From a virus, in the IMG/VR virus record IMGVR_UViG_3300045997_000044, positions 1 through 40,132 of that record: a DNA stretch of 40,132 nt; one strand, written 5' to 3'. Each line of letters opens with the position of its first letter. Position 1 is the stretch's first letter. The translations under genes were made by a program, and so were the position numbers. Shown in pieces: positions 1 through 6,352 of this stretch. Under the pieces are notes generated by a model. It saw nothing but the letters and a program-made list of their open reading frames with translations, had not been told where the DNA came from and made no database searches.

Positions 1-1
1 T

Positions 2-514
2 GCGGTTGGCGGGCTGGTGAGCTTCGCGGTTCACGGCACCGTTTTGGGCATCCTGTCCAACGGGCTCAACCAGTTGTTCAAGGGGCAAGACCCGTTTTCG
101 CAATGGGATAACGATTGGACGGGTGCTGTCGTCAAAGGGTACGCACGCGCGGGCACCGCGTCTATGATGGGTGACTTCCTCGTGGGCGAGTTCTCCCGCA
201 ATGGGCAGTCGGTTGCGAGCTACCTTGCCGGCCCGACAATCGGCAGCGTGGAGCCGATCTTCCGTATGTGGACGAAGGCCCGCTCGGGTGAGAACATCGC
301 GGGCGATGCGGTCCAATTCGCAAAGTCGATTACGCCGCTCACGAATTCGCTGTATACCAAGATGGCTGTGGATTACCTGATCTGGAATGGGCTTTCTGAG
401 TGGGCGAACCCTGGATACCTTCGCCGCGTGGAACAGCAGCTTAAGAAAAATCAGGGCATTCAATACCTTCACCGTCCCGTTAACGCTTCGCCCGCAGACT
501 TCCGGGCTTTCTAA
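2..514 (+). CDS. Internal virion protein, C-terminal part (continues the gene at the right end)
   Basis: The reading frame is open from base 2 with no credible start, so this is the 3' end of a gene. It encodes about 170 residues with hydrophobic and glycine-rich stretches near its beginning and ends at a TAA just before the tail fibre gene. The truncated gene at 38080-40132 lacks its 3' end; merging the shared 'tg' at the window ends joins the two in one frame, giving roughly 855 aa. By position (after two other large virion proteins, before the tail fibre) it corresponds to the gp16-type ejected internal core protein of T7-like phages, which helps form the DNA conduit through the envelope. 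The join is inferred from frame and synteny only. Confidence 0.75.
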   Translation, partial: AVGGLVSFAVHGTVLGILSNGLNQLFKGQDPFSQWDNDWTGAVVKGYARAGTASMMGDFLVGEFSRNGQSVASYLAGPTIGSVEPIFRMWTKARSGENIAGDAVQFAKSITPLTNSLYTKMAVDYLIWNGLSEWANPGYLRRVEQQLKKNQGIQYLHRPVNASPADFRAF

Positions 515-526
515 AAGGTCGCACGA

Positions 527-2875
527 ATGACAGTTCCGGCAGGTTTGGCGCGCGAGCAATATGCAGGGTCGGGCACGACAGGCCCGTTTGCTTTCAATCA
601 TAAGGTGTTCGTCAACACGCATTTGACCGTAACGAAGACGGTAAGTGGCGTTGACACTACGCTGACTTTGACCACGGATTACAGCGTCAGCATCGCAACC
701 GATTTCGCGAGTGCGACAGTCACGCTTGTTTCCGCGCTGGCAACGGGACAGTCTCTTACGGTTGCTCTTGATCCTCCGATTGAGCAGCAGATTGCCTATT
801 CAGATAACGACCCCTTTCCCGCTGCAACGCATGAACGCGCGCTTGATCTCGCATGCATGGTCTCGCAAGCGCTCGCGGAACAGATTAGCCGTGCACCGCT
901 ATTGCGCGAAGGTTCGCCAGTTACAGGTCTCACGTTTCCGGACCCATCGGCAAACAAGCTTATTGGGTGGAATAGCGCAGGAACCGATTTGGAGAATAAG
1001 AACGCCGTGGATGTAGGAACTGTTGCTTTCCCGCCGTCTTCCACAGATAACGCCATTGTGCGGTTTGATGGCACGGCAGGTGACGCTGTACAGAACAGTG
1101 TTGTTCTCGTGGATGATAGTGGCAACGTAAGTGGAATACGCTACCTCGATATTAATGAAATCGCAGTTCCGTCAAATCCCGCCGTAGACGTAGCGCGCCT
1201 TTACGCTTTCGATGATGAGGGAACGACGCGACTTGCCTTTAAGAACAGTGCGGGGGCTATTAGCCTTCTAGGGTTGCTAGCAAGCACGGCCGGAATAGAT
1301 AACGAAGTGGTGCGTTTCGACGGCACAACGGGGTTGCTCCAGGCTAGTGGAATTACTGTAGGCGATAGTAAAACCGTGTATCCCACATCGGATGGAACCG
1401 CGTCGCTGGGTTCTGGTACAAACGGCTGGAAAGACATTTATCAAAGGCGGCGTAAAGGACTTTGGACGAACTCCCCGTCGTTCAAGGCGACTACAATAAC
1501 GATGACAATTGCGTCACCCGCTGTTGTCACTTGGGCAGCTCACGGTTTTATTGCGGGAGACACCATACAGTTTACGACAACGGGCGCGTTTCCAACCGGG
1601 GTATCTGCGTCTACTACTTATTTCGTGAGCGCGACAGGGTTAACAACGAATACATTCCAGATTTCCGCGACCCTTGGCGGGACATCAATTAACACTTCTG
1701 GATCACAATCAGGGACGCATAGTGGTTTCATTCAAGGCGTTAACATCACACGGCTTGAACGACTGTTCGTAGGCGCAGCTGTGGTAAACGATGGAACTAT
1801 TGTTCCCACAGGTTCGGGCGCAGATTGGCTAGAAACGATAGCTCAATTCACAGTATCGAATAGCGAAGCGGCTATTGTTGCGCAAAATGGGCGCGCCGCG
1901 CTTACCCTGGGGATAAGGGCGAGCGACAACAACCAAGTGTCAACAAACAGTATTGGGCTTTCAGTCTATAACTACAACGATAACGCCTCTTTTGTGCAAA
2001 ACAGTTGGGGTATGTACACTGAGTCAACACGAAGTCCTGGCGCAGGCTTCACAACGTGTTGGGAAGTCGCAATTGTCGAAAAAGGGTCAACGGTTGATAT
2101 TGATCCTTATGCAAGTTCTTTCGCTAATGTGACTTCTGCTATATGGAATGCGTGCGGGGGTGAAGAATCCGCACCGAATAACGCATCAGTAGGCATTGCG
2201 TTTTTAGCGAATCCCGCCAAATTCAATAAAGGGCTCTACTTTTCTAAAGATAGTATCAACGGAACCGACGGGTCAACAGGAACGGGAACTGCAATTGCGT
2301 TCGCCCTTGGGCACAAAATCGATTGGTATAGCGCGGCAAGCACGCTTGGCGTGTCAGTTTATGCGAGTGCAAAAGGTAAGTTAAACATTGGGAGCACAAG
2401 TGTATCTACGGAAGACTTTACGGTTGAAATAGGAGTCGGCCGAACAGGCAACGGCAATTGCTTTATTGACCTGCATGCTGCATCGGGCACCGATTTTGAA
2501 GCGCGCATTACCCGGCAAGCTGGCGCGAATGGAGTTCTTGTTTTATCAAATACTGGAACTGGGGGTATTCAGGTAGACGCGGCCACAGGTAGTATTGTCC
2601 AATTGCTAATCAATTCCGTAGACGTATTCCGCGCTACAACAACAGGACCTATTGCCGTGAACGGTACTGCTATCCCTGCGGGTGGAACTGCGGGAACAGG
2701 TTACCGCTTTTCTTCAACAGCGAACTTCGGTATCTTCTTTGGCTCCGGTGCCCCTACCTTATCCGCAGCTCAAGGGTCGCTATACCTTAGGTCTGATGGG
2801 AGTAGCACAAGTACGCGTTTATATGTTAACACGAACGGGTCAACTACCTGGACTAACGTAACAACCGCTGCATAG
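527..2875 (+). CDS. Tail fibre / tail spike protein
   Basis: A 782-aa protein starting 12 bases after the preceding stop. The first ~150 residues resemble the virion-attachment domain of T7-like fibres (conserved beginning MTVPAGLAREQY). Next come two related units containing the motif VRFDGT (about residues 177 and 262), a repeat seen in many phage fibres. The long middle is rich in Ser, Thr, Gly and Asn, as in beta-structured fibre shafts or spikes, and the C-terminus (residues ~720-782) looks like a small trimerised tip domain. I see no clear depolymerase or chaperone motif. Codons are AT-richer than in neighbouring structural genes, which suggests recent horizontal acquisition of the receptor-binding part. 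Role: host recognition. Confidence 0.88.
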   Translation: MTVPAGLAREQYAGSGTTGPFAFNHKVFVNTHLTVTKTVSGVDTTLTLTTDYSVSIATDFASATVTLVSALATGQSLTVALDPPIEQQIAYSDNDPFPAATHERALDLACMVSQALAEQISRAPLLREGSPVTGLTFPDPSANKLIGWNSAGTDLENKNAVDVGTVAFPPSSTDNAIVRFDGTAGDAVQNSVVLVDDSGNVSGIRYLDINEIAVPSNPAVDVARLYAFDDEGTTRLAFKNSAGAISLLGLLASTAGIDNEVVRFDGTTGLLQASGITVGDSKTVYPTSDGTASLGSGTNGWKDIYQRRRKGLWTNSPSFKATTITMTIASPAVVTWAAHGFIAGDTIQFTTTGAFPTGVSASTTYFVSATGLTTNTFQISATLGGTSINTSGSQSGTHSGFIQGVNITRLERLFVGAAVVNDGTIVPTGSGADWLETIAQFTVSNSEAAIVAQNGRAALTLGIRASDNNQVSTNSIGLSVYNYNDNASFVQNSWGMYTESTRSPGAGFTTCWEVAIVEKGSTVDIDPYASSFANVTSAIWNACGGEESAPNNASVGIAFLANPAKFNKGLYFSKDSINGTDGSTGTGTAIAFALGHKIDWYSAASTLGVSVYASAKGKLNIGSTSVSTEDFTVEIGVGRTGNGNCFIDLHAASGTDFEARITRQAGANGVLVLSNTGTGGIQVDAATGSIVQLLINSVDVFRATTTGPIAVNGTAIPAGGTAGTGYRFSSTANFGIFFGSGAPTLSAAQGSLYLRSDGSSTSTRLYVNTNGSTTWTNVTTAA

Positions 2876-2884
2876 GGCTTAAGT

Positions 2885-3049
2885 ATGAATGAACAACTAC
2901 AGTTCGCGCAAGATTTGATCAACGCACTTACACAACAGCGCAACGACGCGTTTAACGCAATGGTGCAATTGCAGGCGCAAAATGCGGCGCTTTCCCGTAA
3001 GCTTGCGGAACTGCAAAACGTCGGCAAAACGGAAGAGACAGCCGAGTGA
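2885..3049 (+). CDS. Small coiled-coil protein of the lysis region
   Basis: A 54-aa protein starting at ATG 2885, nine bases after the tail fibre stop, and overlapping the GTG start of the endolysin by four bases (GTGA). It is rich in Gln, Asn, Ala and Leu with heptad-like spacing, predicting one amphipathic helix or coiled coil, and has no membrane segment or signal peptide. I do not recognise a family. The start-stop overlap suggests it is translated to couple the endolysin to the fibre message; it could also be a small tail or lysis accessory protein. An antisense frame of similar extent covers the same bases but lacks operon context. Confidence 0.6.
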   Translation: MNEQLQFAQDLINALTQQRNDAFNAMVQLQAQNAALSRKLAELQNVGKTEETAE

Positions 3050-4101
3050 ACTACGAGCAAAGCAAACGAGGCTATGCAAATCTCTGGGCGAAAACGACCA
3101 TTCGCCCAGAGAAACTTGCAACGGTGCGTGCCATCGCGAAGAAGTTGACTGCAAATAAGCCACGCTACGAGAAGGTTGCAAAGCAGATCGGTTGCCCTTG
3201 GTGGATGGTCGCATGCGTTCATCAGATGGAAAGCAATACCAATTGGGCGACGCACCTACACAATGGCGATCCGCTTACCCACCGCACCACACACGTTCCA
3301 GCCGGCCGCCCGCTTGGCAACCCACCTTTCACCTGGGAAGCCAGCGCGCTTGACGCCTTACGGCTGAAAGCCTGGGACAAGGTGGCTTCGTGGGAAATCC
3401 CGCGATGCCTCTATGAGTTGGAGCGCTACAACGGCTTTGGCTATGTGTCGAAAGGCATTAACTCCCCCTACCTATGGAGCTATACGACGCTCTATGCTAA
3501 GGGAAAGTATGTGGCCGATGGCCGCTATGACGCAAACGCGGTATCGTCTCAGTGCGGGGCAGCCGCCATCATGAAGGAATTGCTCGTGTCAAATCTTGCT
3601 GACCTACTTGCCCCGTTTGAGGCCATCGCACCGACGGTCCTTCGCATCGTTGCCGGCCCGGTGCCAGCCATCGCGATCAAGGCGCTTGCCGAAGCGTTCA
3701 AGATCCCGGAGACGACCGAGCCGGCCGTAGCCGAAAAGGTCAACGCTACACCGCTCTCGGGCATCGTCCAGGCCGTCCAGGCGGCCGAAGAGTTGTTGGG
3801 TCAGCTTGGCCAAGTCACAGGCCCAACCCCGCCTCCCGAGCCCGCTGCGCAGCCTTCCTCGTCGGGCCTCCCGGCCGGCTCTACTTCGGGCTCCCCGATT
3901 GACAAAATCGTCCCGGCTCTGACAGGGTGGAAGACGTACATCGGCATCGCGATCTATGGCGGCGCATGGGTAGCCGGCGCACTTGGTTACCTGACCCCGG
4001 AACTTGTCAGCGCTATCCAGGGTTTCGGTATGACGGTGGGTGGCGTTGGCCTCATTTCGAAGCTGGACCGCTGGCTGTCATTTTTCGGCAAGAAAGCCTA
4101 G
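3046..4101 (+). CDS. Endolysin (muramidase-like) with C-terminal membrane segments
   Basis: A 351-aa protein starting at GTG 3046, overlapping the previous stop. Residues ~1-185 resemble phage peptidoglycan hydrolases of the type carrying the block VHQMESNTNWATHLHNGDP (about residues 58-76); the Glu in this block is the likely catalytic acid, followed by THVPAGRP and a conserved aromatic stretch FTWEASALDAL. Residues ~225-285 are a Pro/Ala/Ser-rich linker. Residues ~290-345 hold two hydrophobic segments (starting near WKTYIGIAIYGG and VSAIQGFGM) and a charged tail. There is no N-terminal signal peptide. The protein probably degrades the cell wall at lysis; its C-terminus may tether it to the inner membrane or act like a holin. 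The enzymatic class is assigned by family resemblance only. Confidence 0.8.
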   Translation: MNYEQSKRGYANLWAKTTIRPEKLATVRAIAKKLTANKPRYEKVAKQIGCPWWMVACVHQMESNTNWATHLHNGDPLTHRTTHVPAGRPLGNPPFTWEASALDALRLKAWDKVASWEIPRCLYELERYNGFGYVSKGINSPYLWSYTTLYAKGKYVADGRYDANAVSSQCGAAAIMKELLVSNLADLLAPFEAIAPTVLRIVAGPVPAIAIKALAEAFKIPETTEPAVAEKVNATPLSGIVQAVQAAEELLGQLGQVTGPTPPPEPAAQPSSSGLPAGSTSGSPIDKIVPALTGWKTYIGIAIYGGAWVAGALGYLTPELVSAIQGFGMTVGGVGLISKLDRWLSFFGKKA

Positions 4102-4168
4102 TCGTTTCTTTTGAAGGAGCGCGGGTCGAAACCCTCACAAGGATCGCGGATCGAAACGGCAAGAAAGC

Positions 4169-4174
4169 TTGACA
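4169..4174 (+). promoter_or_regulatory. TTGACA box upstream of the lysis membrane-protein gene
   Basis: TTGACAGTT occurs in the endolysin-4238 gene gap and again at 25379 upstream of the major capsid gene. It matches a sigma70 -35 box, but I see no good -10 hexamer 16-18 bases downstream here, so promoter activity is doubtful. Confidence 0.25.
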
Positions 4175-4192
4175 GTTATGAGTTGAAACCAA

Positions 4193-4230
4193 CCCCTTAG
4201 TGTGACAAAAGCTCTAGTCACATTAAGGGG
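4193..4230 (+). promoter_or_regulatory. Stem-loop overlapping the ribosome binding site of the next gene
   Basis: CCCCTTAGTGTGAC (4193-4206) and GTCACATTAAGGGG (4217-4230) are 14-base inverted repeats with one mismatch and a 10-base loop. The 3' arm ends in AAGGGG, the Shine-Dalgarno sequence seven bases before ATG 4238. Folded, the RNA would hide this ribosome binding site. No T-run follows, so an intrinsic terminator is unlikely. Inference: a translational or timing switch for the lysis gene. Confidence 0.65.
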
Positions 4231-4237
4231 TAAGAGT

Positions 4238-4621
4238 ATGCGGGCTAAGGGTATGAATGGTTCCGGGCACATTGCGGACACCGTAAATTTCGAACACGAC
4301 ACGGGTCCAAACGTCATCAGTGTTAATGCGGGGTTGACAAAGCGCGATCTGGTCGCGGCGGGTGGAATGCTTTTCGCTGCGGTGTCGTCGCTCATAGCGG
4401 GCGGCTATCTGTTTTTGCCGGCCCGTCAAAGCGACATGTCGCAAGTGCAATCGACAGTCACGGAACTGCGGCGCGACGTTGGCGAGCTGAAAACAGCAAC
4501 GGGGCAGTTGACGACAGCGCTAGGCGAGCTGCACACGGCAATCAGCGCACTTGAAGTTTCGGTGGATCGAAGCCGCCGTGCATCAGCCGTGCGGCCCCGC
4601 GCCAAGGTCAGTTCGCGGTAG
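4238..4621 (+). CDS. Membrane-anchored coiled-coil protein, holin/spanin candidate
   Basis: A 127-aa protein with one transmembrane segment (about residues 37-58, AAGGMLFAAVSSLIAGGYLF) preceded by a short polar N-terminus and followed by a ~45-residue amphipathic helix (QSTVTELRRDVGELKTATG and on) with coiled-coil spacing, ending in a basic tail. The start at 4238 is chosen because AAGGGG lies seven bases upstream; a GTG at 4202 in the same frame has no such site and lies inside the hairpin. Its position after the endolysin suggests a holin or inner-membrane spanin, but there is no recognisable partner outer spanin. The 3' end overlaps the convergent gene at 4608-4910 by 14 bases. Confidence 0.65.
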   Translation: MRAKGMNGSGHIADTVNFEHDTGPNVISVNAGLTKRDLVAAGGMLFAAVSSLIAGGYLFLPARQSDMSQVQSTVTELRRDVGELKTATGQLTTALGELHTAISALEVSVDRSRRASAVRPRAKVSSR

Positions 4622-4910
4622 CAGCACCCATAATCGAACCGACGGGGTAAAGCTCTGTTTGCTGGCTCGGCTTCTCTTCGGGCAAATCCACCACTTCCAC
4701 GCCATGCGCGATTGCTGCATTGAGCATCGCGGTTAGCATCCTTGTGTGGCGCTCCATTATATCGCATTGCGCCATATAATTGGCGATGGCGTTGCCCAGG
4801 TCTTCATGCTTCGCCCGCATGTCGGCCGGCAAGTTCAACGTCGCGATATGCTGCATCCACGCTTCATCAAACGCGGTTAAGGCCCGCCACAGTTCGTCAC
4901 GAAAGGACAT
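4608..4910 (-). CDS. Hypothetical helical phage protein
   Basis: A 100-aa protein starting at ATG 4910 with AGGAG nine bases upstream. It appears mostly alpha-helical: an acidic N-terminal half, then a helix with MAQCDIMERHTRMLTAMLNAA and a flexible C-terminus. I recognise no family. It is the last gene of the leftward block and its 3' end overlaps the convergent lysis gene by 14 bases, so there is no room for a conventional terminator between the two transcription units. A GTTTAAAC palindrome lies 21 bases before the start codon. Confidence 0.6.
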   Translation of the reverse strand: MSFRDELWRALTAFDEAWMQHIATLNLPADMRAKHEDLGNAIANYMAQCDIMERHTRMLTAMLNAAIAHGVEVVDLPEEKPSQQTELYPVGSIMGAATAN

Positions 4911-4931
4911 GTCTTAATCTCCTGATTGAGT

Positions 4932-4939
4932 GTTTAAAC
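4932..4939. repeat. GTTTAAAC palindrome, site 1
   Basis: Exact 8-base palindrome, 21 bases upstream of the leftward start codon at 4910 and just before its AGGAG. Confidence 0.8.
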
Positions 4940-4977
4940 GCTATCGTTTCAATCCACGCTTCCATATGAGAGCGACG

Positions 4978-5550
4978 CTATCGAACACAGATGAAGGTGT
5001 ATCGCTCCGGCGAAGCGTCTTCGTCAAGCCACACACGTTGCACGTCACCCCAACACTTGCGCAACTTATCTTCCCACCAGATCGAAGGTTTGTTGCAGAC
5101 GTGGAGCTGTTGACCGACCATGCCCGGCCCGTGGTTCTCCAGGAAGTTCGCAACCCGGATGATGGAAATATGCCGCGTGCATCCGCTTATCGTAGCTAAA
5201 GCGCTATCGATATCGTATTCCTCGATATGCTCCAGCACGTCAACGCACACGCTGTTGGCCGCTTCGATCCACATCGGGAAACCGTTCAATCCGCAGACGA
5301 GCAGCGGCACAGTGCGTGCCACGTCAGGGTCAAGGCAGTTTGCCGCAACGTCAACCCCGAGAACGTCAAAGCCTTGCTGTTGCGCTTTCTTGAGGAACCG
5401 GCCGGTTCCGCAGCCGAAATCAATCAACGATTGATCACTACGCGGATGAGACAGCGTCAGTAGCAAAAAGCTAGTGATCTGCTCTGCGGGGGATATCTCG
5501 CGGTATCCGGCTTCCGCCCACATCTGTTCGTAGAGTTTCTTATAATTCAT
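4978..5550 (-). CDS. Class I SAM-dependent methyltransferase
   Basis: A 190-aa protein with the SAM-binding motif [10 protein letters not shown] at residues 43-51, a second acidic strand (LGVDVA) and a post-motif block [13 protein letters not shown] typical of small class I methyltransferases. No DNA-specific (N/D)PP(Y/F/W) motif is visible, so a small molecule, tail glycan or protein is as likely a substrate as DNA. The start at 5550 follows AGGAAA by five bases. The frame stays open upstream through the hexamer array, where it would encode a Glu-Pro/Glu-Arg-rich tail from GTG 5754, but that start has no clear ribosome site. Leftward early block. Confidence 0.75.
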   Translation of the reverse strand: MNYKKLYEQMWAEAGYREISPAEQITSFLLLTLSHPRSDQSLIDFGCGTGRFLKKAQQQGFDVLGVDVAANCLDPDVARTVPLLVCGLNGFPMWIEAANSVCVDVLEHIEEYDIDSALATISGCTRHISIIRVANFLENHGPGMVGQQLHVCNKPSIWWEDKLRKCWGDVQRVWLDEDASPERYTFICVR

Positions 5551-5750
5551 CGTGTTTCCTGTTTTGTAAAATCGCTTCGGCTCCGGCTCCGGCTCCCGCT
5601 CCCGCTTCGGCTCCGGCTCCCGCTCCAGCTCCGGCTCCGGCTCCAGCTCCCGCTCCAGCTCCAGCTCCAGCTCCCGCTCCAGCTCCAGCTCCCGCTCCCG
5701 CTCCGGCTCCGGCTCCCGCTCCGGCTCCGGCTCCCGCTCCGGCTCCGGCC

Positions 5751-5787
5751 CCACCCACTTCGTAAAATCGCTGCGTTCATTGGCTCC
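5751..5787. repeat. Spacer repeat, copy 1
   Basis: A 37-base sequence (begins CCACCCACTTCGTAAAATCG) identical at all but one position to 5888-5924, 137 bases away. A truncated relative, GTAAAATCGCTTCGGCTCC, starts near 5566. Confidence 0.85.
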
Positions 5788-5887
5788 GGCTCCGGCTCCG
5801 GCTCCAGCTCCAGCTCAGGCTCAGGCTCCAGCTCCAGCTCCGGCTCAGGCTCAGGCTCAGGCTCCGGCTCCAGCTCCGGCTCAGGCT

Positions 5888-5924
5888 CCACCCACTTCGT
5901 AAAATCGCTGCGTTCATTAGCTCC
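5888..5924. repeat. Spacer repeat, copy 2
   Basis: Second copy of the 37-base spacer, differing by one base (TTAGCTCC instead of TTGGCTCC). On the leftward strand it carries GGAGCTAATGAACG, that is GGAG three bases before an ATG. Confidence 0.85.
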
Positions 5925-5975
5925 AGCTCCCAAATAAGGCAAGGCGCGGTACCTACCGCGCCAAGCCCCGTTACC

Positions 5976-6236
5976 TTATTTCTGAGTGCGGGGGAGTTCC
6001 CACGTAACAGCGCAAGAGTCCACGATAGCGCCGCGATTAACGTTCACGAGAACGCCATCGGGGTAGGGTTCCACTTCGGAAAATATGCCGGTTGCAATCG
6101 CTTGCGCAAAGCGGCCGGTGTCTGCGATCCACGCAGCGTCAGCAATGATCAGATCGCTGCCCGTAACTTCCACGAGCTTGCCCGTGTAGATCATGGTAAC
6201 GGTGCGGATGAAGTAGTTCTTGCCAATTGTGTACAT
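5976..6236 (-). CDS. Conserved hypothetical phage protein
   Basis: An 86-aa protein starting at ATG 6236 with GAGG eight bases upstream. The block MIYTGKLVEVTGSDLIIADA and the segment IVNRGAIVD-like (VNVNRGAIVDSCAV) resemble a small family of phage proteins without known function that I recall from other phages; it looks beta-rich and acidic, without membrane segments. An internal ATG at residue 15 lacks a ribosome site. Its start overlaps the 3' end of the zinc-ribbon gene by 46 bases, consistent with coupled translation in the leftward operon. Confidence 0.65.
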   Translation of the reverse strand: MYTIGKNYFIRTVTMIYTGKLVEVTGSDLIIADAAWIADTGRFAQAIATGIFSEVEPYPDGVLVNVNRGAIVDSCAVTWELPRTQK

Positions 6237-6352
6237 TTCAATTCCTCGTTGGTTGATGCGTTAGCTTCGTCACGGCATTCTTGACTGCAATGTATTTGCT
6301 TCCTACCCCAGTACAGGAAACTCGATTCGCATATGGGGCAGAATGCTTTCAT
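6191..6352 (-). CDS. Small zinc-ribbon-like protein
   Basis: A 53-aa protein whose ATG (6352) overlaps the DNA polymerase stop codon as ATGA. Near the N-terminus it has CPIC (residues 5-8) and then CSQEC (about residues 22-26), a pattern expected for a four-Cys zinc ribbon of the type found in many tiny phage proteins. The C-terminal half is polar and overlaps the start of the next gene. The role could be nucleic-acid or protein binding; nothing more can be read from it. The start is supported by the stop-start overlap rather than a strong ribosome site. Confidence 0.55.
   Translation of the reverse strand: MKAFCPICESSFLYWGRKQIHCSQECRDEANASTNEELKCTQLARTTSSAPLP

Larger units (their letters stand above)
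5572..5930 (-). repeat. Degenerate hexanucleotide array with two embedded identical spacers
   Basis: The 425 bases between the genes at 5550 and 5976 hold no convincing gene but a hexamer array, CTCC(G/C/A)G or CTCAGG on the plus strand. Array A (about 5577-5750) uses CTCCGG, CTCCCG and CTCCAG; array B (about 5783-5889) uses CTCCGG, CTCCAG and CTCAGG. In the leftward transcript nearly every unit contains GGAG or TGAG. The arrays are separated and bounded by a spacer repeated at 5751-5787 and 5888-5924, and a shortened relative near 5566. Frames through it would give Glu-Pro, Gly-Ala or Arg-Ser dipeptide repeats. Function unknown. Confidence 0.85.

Noticed and set aside
4119-4160. tRNA-like GGTCGAAACCC segment after the endolysin gene
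   Set aside because: Only a T-arm-like pattern; no acceptor, D or anticodon arms. It looks like a small imperfect duplication (CGCGGGTCGAAAC and CGCGGATCGAAAC).
5572-5930. CRISPR array
   Set aside because: Units are six bases, spacers are near-identical rather than unique, and no cas genes are present.
5547-5942. Dipeptide-repeat frames (Glu-Pro, Gly-Ala, Arg-Ser) through the hexamer array as genes
   Set aside because: Several frames are open only because the hexamer lacks stops; no ribosome site fits and the frame changes at each spacer. Kept as a repeat feature.
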